Assembly (NCBI GenBank): GCA_002711845.1
Contig: PASF01000013.1
Coordinates: 62,001-126,000, forward strand
From: Gammaproteobacteria bacterium
GTDB lineage: Bacteria > Pseudomonadota > Gammaproteobacteria > Pseudomonadales > Pseudohongiellaceae
Length of the DNA: 64,000 nucleotides
Direction of reading: 5' to 3'
The translations under genes and the position numbers were made by a program. The notes under the pieces are model-generated. The model was given only the letters and a program-made list of their open reading frames with translations, searched no databases and was not told the origin of the DNA. Below, one piece after another: positions 55,937 to 64,000 of this stretch; within the stretch, counting starts at the first letter, position 1, and the number at the start of each line of letters is the position of its first letter.

Positions 55937-55959
55937 GACAGTCGGACAGGGAACAGATC

Positions 55960-56613
55960 ATGGTGGAAACAACAAATCAGCCTCTGGTCATGGCGTTAAC
56001 CAAAGGCCGTATACTGGACGAGGTGATGCCGTTGCTGGAGCAGGCAGGTATTCGCTTGCTGGAAGACTACAGCAAAAGTCGTAAACTTATATTTGATACC
56101 AATATGGCCGGTCTGCGTATCATGATTGTGCGTGGCTCGGACGTACCCACCTATGTTGAGTTCGGCAGTGCGGATCTCGGTGTGGTCGGCAAGGATTTGC
56201 TGATGGAGTACGGCGAGGGTGCCTTTTACGAGCCACTGGACCTGGGCATTGCCAGATGTCGCCTGATGACCGCAGCACCCGTGGGCGCCCCTGTGCCCCA
56301 GGGACGGGTCCGGGTGGCCAGCAAGTTCGTCAATATCGCCCGGCGCTACTTTGCCGGACAGGGGCTGCAAACCGATATCATCAAGTTAAATGGCGCACTG
56401 GAGCTCGCGCCGTCCATGGGATTGGCTGACTGGATAGTGGACATTGTAGACAGTGGCAATACCCTGAGGGCCAATGGCCTGGAACCACTGGAGCTGATTG
56501 CCGATATCAGTTCAAGGATTATCGTCAACAAGGCTGCCATGAAAATCAAGCACAAAGAACTCAGCGGCCTGCTGACCAGCATTGAGCAGATCGTTAACAC
56601 CAGACAGGCGTAA
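55960..56613 (+). CDS. hisG: ATP phosphoribosyltransferase, short form
   Basis: 217 residues from ATG 55960 ([20 protein letters not shown]). It lacks the ~80-residue C-terminal regulatory domain of long HisG, so it is the short form that needs HisZ, encoded elsewhere. The PRPP-binding motif is [20 protein letters not shown]. It begins histidine synthesis. Its frame starts within the 24 bases after the murA stop, and it is followed by hisD 53 bases later. Confidence 0.95.
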   Translation: MVETTNQPLVMALTKGRILDEVMPLLEQAGIRLLEDYSKSRKLIFDTNMAGLRIMIVRGSDVPTYVEFGSADLGVVGKDLLMEYGEGAFYEPLDLGIARCRLMTAAPVGAPVPQGRVRVASKFVNIARRYFAGQGLQTDIIKLNGALELAPSMGLADWIVDIVDSGNTLRANGLEPLELIADISSRIIVNKAAMKIKHKELSGLLTSIEQIVNTRQA

Positions 56614-56666
56614 AAAAGCTGCCGTTTTGAATGCTGTCAACAGACGCGACCGTCACGAGGCTGACA

Positions 56667-57995
56667 ATGGCTGAACAGGTAAATATCAGAAGACTGAGCA
56701 CAGAACAGGCAGATTTTGCAGCGGCGCTGGAGACGTTGCTGGATCGCCGCATGATCGAGGATCCGCAAACCAGCAAGGTTGTTGCGGACATACTGCATGA
56801 CGTGCGCACCCGCGGAGATCAGGCGCTGGTGGAATACAGCCGCCGTTTCGATCGTTTCGCGGGCAGCGCAGTGACTGAACTGGAAGTGAGCAAGTCGCAA
56901 ATGCAGGCGTCACTGGACAGTCTCGAGCCGTCCCTGGCGGCGGCCTTGCACACAGCCGCCGACAGGATTCGTCGGTATCACGAGCGGCAGATTCAACCGT
57001 CGTGGCAGTATGAAGAGGACGATGGTTCCGTATACGGCCAGGTCGTGGTCGCCCTGGAGCGAGTCGGTATTTATGTGCCGGGTGGCAAAGCCAATTACCC
57101 CTCATCCGTACTGATGAATGCAATCCCGGCCAAGGTGGCGGGGGTCGACGACGTTATCGCCGTGGTGCCGACGCCATATGGCGCAGATGCCGGCGGTGCG
57201 GGACGACTCATTTTCGCCGCGGCAGCGGTGGCAGGCGTAGACCGGCTGTTTACCATTGGCGGTGCGCAGGCCATTGCGGCGCTGGCGTTTGGCACCGAAA
57301 CGATTCCGCGCGTGGACAAGATCACGGGTCCGGGCAACGTCTATGTGACCGCTGCCAAGAAGCAGGTTTTTGGTGAAGTGGGTATCGACATGATCGCCGG
57401 GCCGTCGGAGCTGACGGTGGTCTGTGATGGCAAAACCGATCCCGACTGGATAGCCATGGACCTGTTCTCGCAGGCGGAACATGATGAGCAGGCTCAGTCC
57501 ATTCTGATCAGCACCGACAAGGCGTTTCTGGACAGCGTGTCCGCCAGTATTGCGCGACTGCTGCCGACCATGGAGCGCAGGGATATCATCGCCACGTCGA
57601 TGCAGAACCGGGGTGCGCTGATCTACGCACCGGACCTCGAGGCTGCGATGAAGATCTGTAATCAGATTGCACCGGAACATCTGGAGTTGTCTGTGGATGA
57701 GCCCGAACTGTGGCTGAAAGAAGTACGGCATGCGGGGGCCATATTCATGGGGCGTCATACCCCTGAAGCGCTGGGTGATTATTGCGCCGGGCCGTGCCAC
57801 GTGTTGCCGACATCGGGCACTGCACGTTTCTTTTCGCCACTGGGGGTTTATGACTTTCAGAAACGCAGCTCGATCATCAATTGCTCACCGGCCGGCGCGG
57901 CGCGTCTGGCGCCGGTGGCAGAGAAGCTGGCCCAAAATGAACACCTGCAGGCGCACGCGCTGTCAGCGGCCTGGCGGATTCCCGGGCGCCAATAG
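56667..57995 (+). CDS. hisD: Histidinol dehydrogenase
   Basis: 442 residues from ATG 56667 ([10 protein letters not shown]), with GAGG upstream. It oxidises histidinol to histidine in two steps. [20 protein letters not shown] and [20 protein letters not shown] are family hallmarks; [11 protein letters not shown] carries Zn and catalytic residues. The usual next gene, hisC, is absent: the stop is two bases from a convergent protease gene. Confidence 0.96.
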   Translation: MAEQVNIRRLSTEQADFAAALETLLDRRMIEDPQTSKVVADILHDVRTRGDQALVEYSRRFDRFAGSAVTELEVSKSQMQASLDSLEPSLAAALHTAADRIRRYHERQIQPSWQYEEDDGSVYGQVVVALERVGIYVPGGKANYPSSVLMNAIPAKVAGVDDVIAVVPTPYGADAGGAGRLIFAAAAVAGVDRLFTIGGAQAIAALAFGTETIPRVDKITGPGNVYVTAAKKQVFGEVGIDMIAGPSELTVVCDGKTDPDWIAMDLFSQAEHDEQAQSILISTDKAFLDSVSASIARLLPTMERRDIIATSMQNRGALIYAPDLEAAMKICNQIAPEHLELSVDEPELWLKEVRHAGAIFMGRHTPEALGDYCAGPCHVLPTSGTARFFSPLGVYDFQKRSSIINCSPAGAARLAPVAEKLAQNEHLQAHALSAAWRIPGRQ

Positions 57996-57997
57996 CG

Positions 57998-59227
57998 TCA
58001 GTCCAGCCCGTTTTCCGGTATGGCGGCATTGTCATTGATCCGGGTACGGTACTGCGCTGTGCCGCTGCCCAGAGTGACGTTGATGGTCTGGTATTCCCCG
58101 GCACGAAAAATGGTGAGTTCCACCGTTTGTCCAGGCGCCTTTCTGTTGATCTGCTCAATGGCGCCGATAACGCTGCTGATAGCACTTCCGTCTATGGCTA
58201 CCATGACATCGCCCGCGCGAATCCCGGCCTCCTCGGCCGGGCTCAGCTCCGTTACCTGCTCAATCAGCAGGCCCTCAATGTCGGTCGTACCGAAAAATGT
58301 GCGACTTGTCTCTTCCGTCAGCAGCTCGCCGGTTATGACGCCCAGATAACCCGGGGTGACGACGCCGTGCTGAATCAGTTGCTCGACGATGATCATGGCT
58401 TTGTTGACAGGCACCGCGAAACCGATGCCATCCGAACCACCCGATTCCGAGTAGATGAATGAATTGATGCCAATCAGCGATCCGCTGGTGTCGATCAAGG
58501 CCCCGCCGGAGTTACCGTAGTTCATGGCGGCATCCGTCTGGATGTACTGCACGATCGGCAGGCCGTCGCGAGGAATGCCGAGGGCGCTGACGATACCCAG
58601 GGAAACCGATTTCTGGTTCATCAGATCGCGTCGCGGATAACCGATGGTCAGCACCGAATCGCCGACACGAATGCCATCCGAGGAGCCGATGGGAACGGCC
58701 GGCGGCAGGATGGCGCTGTCCACTTTAAGCAGGGCCAGATCTGTGCTGGTATCGGAGCCGATCAGCTGAGCCCTGGCATTCACGTTGTTGCCCTGGGTAT
58801 CGGTAAAGTGTACCTCGATATCTTCCGCGCCCTCGATGACATGCAGGGCGGTAAGGATATGGCCTTCCTCACTGACGGCGACGCCTGAGCCCAGGCTGTC
58901 CCACAAGCGCTCGGAAGGAATGGTTTGCAGCAATTCACGAAATGCCGCTGGCAGCTCGTCTGCCGGTGGCAGTTCAATTTGCTCGCGAATGGTGGAGTGA
59001 ATACTGACCACTGACTGCGCTGCGCGTTCGACGGCGTCAGCGTAGGAGGGCAGGGAGGTGGCAACCGGATTCACGGAGGCAGTGTCAGTTGATCGTACGA
59101 GGCGGGTATCGGGCAAGTCGGTGATGCGTTGCGACAGATCTTGCAGTTGTTGATACTGGAGCAACACCACTGCGAGGAGGACGCCGGTCATCACCGGCCA
59201 GCTTATAAACTGCAGAAATTTCTTCAT
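57998..59227 (-). CDS. Periplasmic serine protease of the DegS/AlgW type
   Basis: 409 residues from ATG 59227. One N-terminal membrane helix (WPVMTGVLLAVVLLQY) anchors a trypsin-like domain with His in ILTALHVIEGAE, Asp in SDTSTDLALLKVD and Ser in NYGNSGGALIDTSG. A single PDZ domain follows (EQVTELSPAEEAGIRAGDVM). One PDZ and a membrane anchor point to DegS/AlgW, the sensor that cuts the anti-sigma factor RseA/MucA under envelope stress, rather than DegP/MucD. In Pseudomonas algW also follows the hisGD(C) genes. The C-terminal tail extends ~40 residues past the PDZ. Confidence 0.9.
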   Translation of the reverse strand: MKKFLQFISWPVMTGVLLAVVLLQYQQLQDLSQRITDLPDTRLVRSTDTASVNPVATSLPSYADAVERAAQSVVSIHSTIREQIELPPADELPAAFRELLQTIPSERLWDSLGSGVAVSEEGHILTALHVIEGAEDIEVHFTDTQGNNVNARAQLIGSDTSTDLALLKVDSAILPPAVPIGSSDGIRVGDSVLTIGYPRRDLMNQKSVSLGIVSALGIPRDGLPIVQYIQTDAAMNYGNSGGALIDTSGSLIGINSFIYSESGGSDGIGFAVPVNKAMIIVEQLIQHGVVTPGYLGVITGELLTEETSRTFFGTTDIEGLLIEQVTELSPAEEAGIRAGDVMVAIDGSAISSVIGAIEQINRKAPGQTVELTIFRAGEYQTINVTLGSGTAQYRTRINDNAAIPENGLD

Positions 59228-59341
59228 AAGACCGCTGTCGTGCTTGTGAATTGCTATAATCACCGACTTCTTTGATACTCGCAGATGACGGACGCGTATG
59301 CATTATGCGAACAAATCCTGCCTATGTGAAGGTAAATCGGA

Positions 59342-60103
59342 ATGACAGTCAGTTTAGATGAGTTGATGGCCAGCCTGACCCGCGAGCTGAAGCCGGAGCA
59401 GTTCAAGGATTACTGTCCGAATGGCTTGCAGGTTGAGGGACGGGCGCAGGTCAGCCGGCTGGTAACCGGCGTCACCGCATGCCAGGCGTTGATTGACGCG
59501 GCGATTGACTGTCACGCTGATGCCATTCTGGTGCATCATGGTTATTTCTGGCGAGGTGAGGATGCGGCGTTAACCGGCATCAAACAGCGGCGCATAAAAA
59601 CGCTGATGGCGCATGATATCAGCCTGATTGCCTATCATCTGCCGCTGGATGCACATCCGGAACTGGGCAACAATGCGCAACTCGCGCACATACTGGGTCT
59701 GACCCCCAGCGCAGCGCTTAGCCGACAGAACAATCACGACATGGGCCTGGTCGCGCAATTGCCGGCGCCGGTCTCAGGAGCCGAATTTGCTGCGCTGCTG
59801 GCTGAACGCCTGCAGCGTGAACCCCTGCACATAGCCGGTTCAGCCGCCGATATCAGCATGGTGGCCTGGTGTACGGGCGCAGCGCAGGGTTATATCGGGC
59901 AGGCGGTTGCAGCTGGCGCCGACGCCTACATTTCGGGCGAAATATCCGAGCCGACGGTGCATAGCGCTCGCGAACATGGCATTCACTATTTTTCTGCCGG
60001 GCATCACGCCACGGAGCGCTACGGGGTGCAGGCGCTGGGCCGGCTGCTGGCCCAGCGCTTTGATCTGCAGCATCAGTTTATCGATATTGATAACCCGGTT
60101 TAG
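59342..60103 (+). CDS. Nif3-like dinuclear metal center protein (YbgI)
   Basis: 253 residues. Metal ligands are visible in DAILVHHGYFWRGEDAALTG (HH) and IHYFSAGHHATERYGVQALG (HHxTE). YCPNGLQVEGRAQVSRLVTG is the hallmark N-terminal block. Members form hexamers with a two-metal site; a GTP-cyclohydrolase-like or DNA-damage role has been suggested but the function is not settled. It ends in the short 20-base tandem-repeat region shared with cysNC. Confidence 0.9.
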   Translation: MTVSLDELMASLTRELKPEQFKDYCPNGLQVEGRAQVSRLVTGVTACQALIDAAIDCHADAILVHHGYFWRGEDAALTGIKQRRIKTLMAHDISLIAYHLPLDAHPELGNNAQLAHILGLTPSAALSRQNNHDMGLVAQLPAPVSGAEFAALLAERLQREPLHIAGSAADISMVAWCTGAAQGYIGQAVAAGADAYISGEISEPTVHSAREHGIHYFSAGHHATERYGVQALGRLLAQRFDLQHQFIDIDNPV

Positions 60104-60106
60104 CTT

Positions 60107-60146
60107 CGCTTTTTATTGCGCTTTCTCGCTTTTTATTGCGCTTTCT
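60107..60146. repeat. Two 20-base tandem repeats between nif3 and cysNC
   Basis: CGCTTTTTATTGCGCTTTCT occurs twice in a row (60107-60126 and 60127-60146). A diverged third copy begins at 60147 and runs into the end of cysNC. The 14-base TTTAGCTTCGCTTT appears on either side (60099 and 60150), each copy containing a stop codon region. The minus strand carries AATAAAAA in each full unit. It could be a replication-slippage product or a short RNA element in the 3' end of either gene. Confidence 0.8.
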
Positions 60147-60150
60147 CGCT

Positions 60151-62064
60151 TTAGCTTCGCTTTATCACACCTTTGTCCTGCATCAGGGCAATGACCTGGT
60201 CCAGGCAGTCTTCGACTGTCAGGCTCTCGGTATCCAGCTCCAGGTCCACTTTGTCGGGGGGCGCATAGGGGAAGGATATGCCCGGAATGTCTGCCGAACC
60301 GGTGGTTTCCGCAGCGGCATAAATGCCACTGGGGTCGCGCTGCTGACACACGTCAATGGGCGGGTTCAGATAAACGATATGGCAGTTGTCCTTGCCAATC
60401 ACACTGACGGCATGTTCGCGTGAATCCGGGTTGGGCGCGACGAACGCGGCGCAGCAGATCATCCCCGAGTCATTCAGGAAGCGCGCAATATGCGCACTGC
60501 GCCGCAGGTTCTCCGCGCGGCCCTGGGCATCGTGGGGCAGGTCTTTGCTGATGCCCAGGCGCATGGCCTTGCCGTCCAGTACGGTGCTTACCCGGCCCAT
60601 GTCAAACAGGCGTCGTTCCAGGCCGTGCGCCAACGTGGACTTGCCTGCGCCGGAGACACCAATGAACATGATGGTGGCGGGTTTCTGGCCATAACGTGCA
60701 GCACGTTCTTCGCGCGTGACGTGCGTGGCACTGCTGCGTGCCTTGCGGCGACGGGCGGCAGCGCTTTCCAGATTGATCATGCCCGCACCCACAGTGACGT
60801 TGGTCAGACGGTCAATCACGATAAACGCGCCGGTGCTGCGGTTCTTTTCATAGCTGTCGATACAGACGGGCTGATCCACGCTGATTTCGCACAGACCGAT
60901 TTCATTGAGATCCAGTCCCGGTGCCGGCTTTTCCTCAAGGCTGTTGACGTCAATCTGGTGCTTCAGGGCATTGACGCGACCACTGACGGTTTTGCTGCCC
61001 AGCTTGAAATCGTAGAGCTTGCCCGGCAGCATGGCGGCGTCGGTCATCCACACCACGATGGCGTCGAAATCTTCGGTGATGGTGGGCAGGTTGTCCCGGT
61101 GGACTATCATGTCGCCGCGACTGACATCCACTTCATCTTCCAGCGTCAGGGTGATGGCCATTTCCGCGTGCGCGAGCTCAAGCTCCTCATCCATCGTGAC
61201 AATGGACTTGATGCGACTCTTTTTGCGCGATGGCATTACCATGATCTCGTCGCCCTTGCGCACCACGCCGGATGCGACAGTGCCGCAAAACCCGCGGAAG
61301 TTCAGGTTGGGACGATTGACGTACTGCACCGGATAGCGGAAGTCGTCGTAGTTGCGGTCTTCAGCGATCTGCACATGCTCAAGCAGAGACATCAGTGTCG
61401 GCCCGTCATACCAGGGCATGCGTTCGCTGGGGTTGACGACATTGTCGCCATCAAGCGCGGACATCGGAATAAAATGGAACTCGGCATCGCGCAACTTTTC
61501 GCTGAATTTCAGATAGTCTGCCTTGATGCGGGCAAAGACCTCTTCGCTGTAGTCCATCAGGTCCATCTTGTTGATGGCCACCACAATATGCCTGATGCCC
61601 AGCAGGGAGGTGATAAAGCTGTGGCGGCGGGTCTGCACCTGCACACCGTGGCGGGCATCGATGAGGATGATCGCCAGATCGCAGGTTGAGGCGCCAGTGG
61701 CCATGTTGCGAGTGTACTGTTCATGGCCGGGTGTGTCGGCAATGATGAATTTGCGTTTAGATGTGGAAAAATAGCGATAAGCCACATCAATGGTGATGCC
61801 CTGTTCGCGCTCCGCCTGCAGGCCGTCCACCAGCAGGGCCAGGTCAACTTTGCCGCCAGTGGTGCCGGACTTGACGCTGTCCGCGGTAATGGCGGCCAGC
61901 TGATCTTCATAGATCATCTTGGAGTCGTGCAGCAGGCGGCCGATCAGGGTGCTCTTGCCATCATCAACGCTGCCGCAGGTCAGCAGGCGCAGCATCTCCT
62001 TGCGTTCGTGTTGTGCCAGATAGGCAGTTATGTCGGTGCTGATAAGCTCTGATTGGTGCGACAT
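60151..62064 (-). CDS. cysNC: CysNC: sulfate adenylyltransferase large subunit fused to APS kinase
   Basis: 637 residues. Residues 1-440 form the EF-Tu-like GTPase CysN ([33 protein letters not shown]). Residues ~460-637 form the APS-kinase domain CysC, with P-loop [20 protein letters not shown]. The active-site stretch that usually reads DGDNVR is [13 protein letters not shown] here, so one acidic residue and an Asn near the APS site are replaced. The pair makes APS and PAPS from sulfate. It follows cysD by one base. The stop lies in the tandem repeat region. Confidence 0.94.
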   Translation of the reverse strand: MSHQSELISTDITAYLAQHERKEMLRLLTCGSVDDGKSTLIGRLLHDSKMIYEDQLAAITADSVKSGTTGGKVDLALLVDGLQAEREQGITIDVAYRYFSTSKRKFIIADTPGHEQYTRNMATGASTCDLAIILIDARHGVQVQTRRHSFITSLLGIRHIVVAINKMDLMDYSEEVFARIKADYLKFSEKLRDAEFHFIPMSALDGDNVVNPSERMPWYDGPTLMSLLEHVQIAEDRNYDDFRYPVQYVNRPNLNFRGFCGTVASGVVRKGDEIMVMPSRKKSRIKSIVTMDEELELAHAEMAITLTLEDEVDVSRGDMIVHRDNLPTITEDFDAIVVWMTDAAMLPGKLYDFKLGSKTVSGRVNALKHQIDVNSLEEKPAPGLDLNEIGLCEISVDQPVCIDSYEKNRSTGAFIVIDRLTNVTVGAGMINLESAAARRRKARSSATHVTREERAARYGQKPATIMFIGVSGAGKSTLAHGLERRLFDMGRVSTVLDGKAMRLGISKDLPHDAQGRAENLRRSAHIARFLNDSGMICCAAFVAPNPDSREHAVSVIGKDNCHIVYLNPPIDVCQQRDPSGIYAAAETTGSADIPGISFPYAPPDKVDLELDTESLTVEDCLDQVIALMQDKGVIKRS

Positions 62065-62065
62065 G

Positions 62066-62974
62066 TCAGAAGTATCCTTTGCGTTTCTTTTCTTCCATGG
62101 ACCCAGCCTGATCGGAGTCGATCAATCGTCCCTGGCGTTCCGAACTGGTGGTCAACAGCATTTCCTGAATAATGTCCGGCAGCGTGGTTGCTGAAGACTC
62201 CACGGCCCCGGTCAGCGGGTAGCAGCCCAGTGTGCGGAAACGCACCATCTTGTGCCCGATCTTTTTGTCAGCCGGGATGGGCATGCGGTCGTCGTCAACC
62301 ATGATGTCGATGCCATCCATATTGACGACGGGACGCTCCCTGGCAAAATACAGTGGCGATATGTCGATATTGTTCAGGTAGATATATTGCCAGATATCGA
62401 GTTCTGTCCAGTTCGACAATGGAAATACGCGAATGCTTTCGCCACGATTGACCTTGCCGTTGTAGATGTTCCATAACTCGGGGCGCTGGTTCTTGGGGTC
62501 CCAGCGATGGTTTTTGTCGCGGAATGAAAACACCCGCTCCTTGGCGCGTGATTTTTCTTCATCACGACGGCCACCACCGAATGCCGCATCAAATTTGTGT
62601 TTGTCCAGCGCCTGTCGCAAGGCCTGGGTTTTCATCACGTCAGTGTGTTTTTCACTGCCGTGGGTGAAAGGGCCTATGCCGGCGTCAACGCCCTCCTGGT
62701 TGATATGGACAATCAGATCGAGCCCCAGCTTCTCCATCTGGGCATCACGGAACTCGATCATTTCGCGAAACTTCCAGGTGGTATCAATGTGCATCAGGGG
62801 GAAGGGCAGGCGGCCGGGATAAAAAGCTTTCAGGGCCAGGTGCAGCATCACCGAAGAATCCTTGCCGATGGAGTACAGCATCACTGGGTTGCTGAACTCG
62901 GCTGCGACTTCGCGAATAATGTGTATGCTTTCCGCTTCCAGTTGTTTCAGGTGTGTCAGGTTGTAATCTGCCAT
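62066..62974 (-). CDS. cysD: Sulfate adenylyltransferase subunit CysD
   Basis: 302 residues from ATG 62974 ([20 protein letters not shown]). The PP-loop of the PAPS-reductase superfamily is [40 protein letters not shown] and [20 protein letters not shown] are further hallmarks. CysD is the ATP sulfurylase catalytic subunit and acts with the CysN part of the next gene. The two genes are one base apart. Confidence 0.97.
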   Translation of the reverse strand: MADYNLTHLKQLEAESIHIIREVAAEFSNPVMLYSIGKDSSVMLHLALKAFYPGRLPFPLMHIDTTWKFREMIEFRDAQMEKLGLDLIVHINQEGVDAGIGPFTHGSEKHTDVMKTQALRQALDKHKFDAAFGGGRRDEEKSRAKERVFSFRDKNHRWDPKNQRPELWNIYNGKVNRGESIRVFPLSNWTELDIWQYIYLNNIDISPLYFARERPVVNMDGIDIMVDDDRMPIPADKKIGHKMVRFRTLGCYPLTGAVESSATTLPDIIQEMLLTTSSERQGRLIDSDQAGSMEEKKRKGYF

Positions 62975-63048
62975 GATGATTGTGTACCGGGTACTGCAGC
63001 GCTGCCGTGACAACGGCGCTGCGATGGATCAAAAGGTTCGGGAGTCGA

Positions 63049-63543
63049 TCAGTCTTCGTTGACGGTCTGCCGGGTGTCTTTGTGCTTGTCCGCGCCCGGT
63101 TCCGGGCTATTGACCTTGCCCGCACCGCCGTCAGCTTTCAGACCAAAATTCTCTGCCAGCGCGCCGGACTGGCCAGGGGCCTTCTTGGGCGCATAGTCCT
63201 TCGGCGGCTCCAGTGCGTCATCATCGACATGGTAGAAGACTGATTGCTCGGCAGCAGGCAGCAGTTTACTGGCGACATCTTCGCTACAAAGATCCTGGGC
63301 GCCACCGGCCAGATGCTGGTATACGTCACGATAGCTCTCGGTCATCTGCTGCACCAGTTCCGCCGTGGTATTGAAGTGCTCGCTGACATTGTCGCGATAC
63401 TGGGCGTGATGGCGCTGCAACTCCTGCACCCGTGCTTCGAGTTCAGAGACTTTGGCAGGGCTGCTGCCGTTGATTCGCTTGGCAATAAGCAACCCCGCCA
63501 CCAGGCCGACGGCCAGGCAAACGATACCGGTTAACCACAACAT
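63049..63543 (-). CDS. zapG: ZapG / YhcB-family inner membrane protein
   Basis: 164 residues from ATG 63543 (MLWLTGIVCLAVGLVAGLLI), giving an N-terminal membrane helix directly at the start. A coiled-coil part (KVSELEARVQELQRHHAQYR, DNVSEHFNTTAELVQQMTES) matches DUF1043. YhcB/ZapG links cell division and envelope synthesis. The C-terminal ~60 residues are Pro/Lys/Asp-rich and low-complexity. It is divergent from zapE, as in E. coli. Confidence 0.9.
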   Translation of the reverse strand: MLWLTGIVCLAVGLVAGLLIAKRINGSSPAKVSELEARVQELQRHHAQYRDNVSEHFNTTAELVQQMTESYRDVYQHLAGGAQDLCSEDVASKLLPAAEQSVFYHVDDDALEPPKDYAPKKAPGQSGALAENFGLKADGGAGKVNSPEPGADKHKDTRQTVNED

Positions 63544-63742
63544 ATTAAAACTCTTCCTTCGCTTGAGTAGGCGCAAGTATAACGCGAAACAGGCCCGGGG
63601 CCCTGCGGGTATTCTAGCATGATGTCCGCCCGGTATTGAACGGCGGCAAGTCCAAAGGGTGTGCAGAGGATATTCCCTGTTCCCTCTATCCCCTTTACAG
63701 GTCTAGAATGCGGGGCTTTGAATCAGTGCCGGGTTTTTGACC

Positions 63743-64000
63743 ATGACACCATTACAGCGCTACCAGGATGATCTGGCTCGTGGCGTGTTGCTGCCCGATG
63801 AGGCGCAGGCGCGGGCGATTGTGCATGCTCAGCGTGTTTACGATGATGTGCTGGCAGCGGCGCGGCGCGGCCAGAAGGATACCTTGCTGGGCCGGTTGCG
63901 GTCGTGGTCGGCCAGGGCAGGCTTGCCGGGTGCCGCGCCGTCGGGGTCGGTAAAAGGCATCTATTTTTATGGCGGTGTCGGGCGCGGCAAGACCTATATC
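63743..64000 (+). CDS. zapE: Cell division ATPase ZapE (AFG1-like), N-terminal part
   Basis: The first 86 residues only; the gene runs off the window's right edge. MTPLQRYQDDLARGVLLPDE, then KGIYFYGGVGRGKTYI with the Walker A motif, is the normal AFG1/ZapE beginning. ZapE is an ATPase that assists Z-ring function and membrane-protein turnover. It is divergent from zapG across a gap of about 200 bases. Confidence 0.93.
   Translation, partial: MTPLQRYQDDLARGVLLPDEAQARAIVHAQRVYDDVLAAARRGQKDTLLGRLRSWSARAGLPGAAPSGSVKGIYFYGGVGRGKTYI

Noticed and set aside
60107-60146. CRISPR-like repeat
   Set aside because: The units are directly adjacent with no spacers, only two full copies exist, and no cas genes are near.
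60490-61689. 399-residue plus-strand ORF inside cysNC
   Set aside because: It is an antisense shadow of the CysNC frame, which has unmistakable GTPase and APS-kinase motifs.

Overview
The window is a contiguous stretch of chromosome from a gammaproteobacterium, probably near the Pseudomonas/Cellvibrio/Marinobacter part of the class. The signs are the gene order dksA-gluQ-cbrX-cbrA-cbrB-crcZ-pcnB-panB-panC, a fused CysNC, a short-form HisG, the lptCAB-rpoN-ptsN-rapZ-npr cluster, and moderately high GC. I cannot name a genus. I see no rRNA, tRNA, IS element, prophage or CRISPR array. Both ends cut genes: moeA on the left and zapE on the right.

Layout. 1-3 kb: end of moeA, a lipoprotein, a possible small RNA with a strong terminator, and three small stress-type genes (CBS pair, a frameshifted general-stress protein, CsbD). 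3-8 kb: an RND efflux pump, its adaptor and a MarR/GbsR-type regulator. 8-14 kb: the glyoxylate shunt, with aceA-aceK divergent from glcB, then a LysR regulator. 15-17 kb: a DUF442 phosphatase-like protein and a SulP transporter. 17-31 kb (all minus strand): dksA, gluQ, cbrX, cbrA, cbrB, crcZ, pcnB, a deoxynucleoside kinase, panB, panC, acs and a thiolase. 31-37 kb: an aminotransferase, a Rieske protein, a Cys/Met-metabolism PLP enzyme, unknown envelope proteins and the Mrp ATPase. 37-42 kb: a two-part sodium:solute (acetate-type) symporter, a kinase-like phosphotransferase, a histidine-phosphatase-fold protein and a second LysR. 42-54 kb: an S9 peptidase, darP, npr, rapZ, ptsN, rpoN, lptBAC, kdsC, kdsD and a Ca/Na antiporter. 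53-60 kb: mlaC, ibaG, murA, hisG, hisD, a DegS/AlgW protease and a Nif3 protein. 60-64 kb: cysNC, cysD, zapG and the start of zapE.

How it fits together. The standout is the 530-base gap between cbrB and pcnB. Read on the minus strand it holds a near-perfect sigma-54 promoter, upstream half-sites suited to CbrB, a perfect CRP-type palindrome, and a transcript region with five A-rich Hfq/Crc-type (CA) motif clusters. This is the arrangement of the Pseudomonas CrcZ RNA, which titrates Hfq/Crc to relieve carbon catabolite repression. The gene for sigma-54 itself is also in the window. Acetate assimilation recurs: an acetate-type symporter, acs, a thiolase, isocitrate lyase, malate synthase G and the isocitrate dehydrogenase kinase. 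Both the acs leader and the symporter leader carry a CA-type motif at or just upstream of the ribosome binding site, so they are plausible targets of the CrcZ system.

Several normally conserved clusters lack members here: folK (after pcnB), hpf (between rpoN and ptsN), mlaFED/mlaB (around mlaC) and hisC (after hisD). All functional statements come from sequence reading and family knowledge; no search was run.
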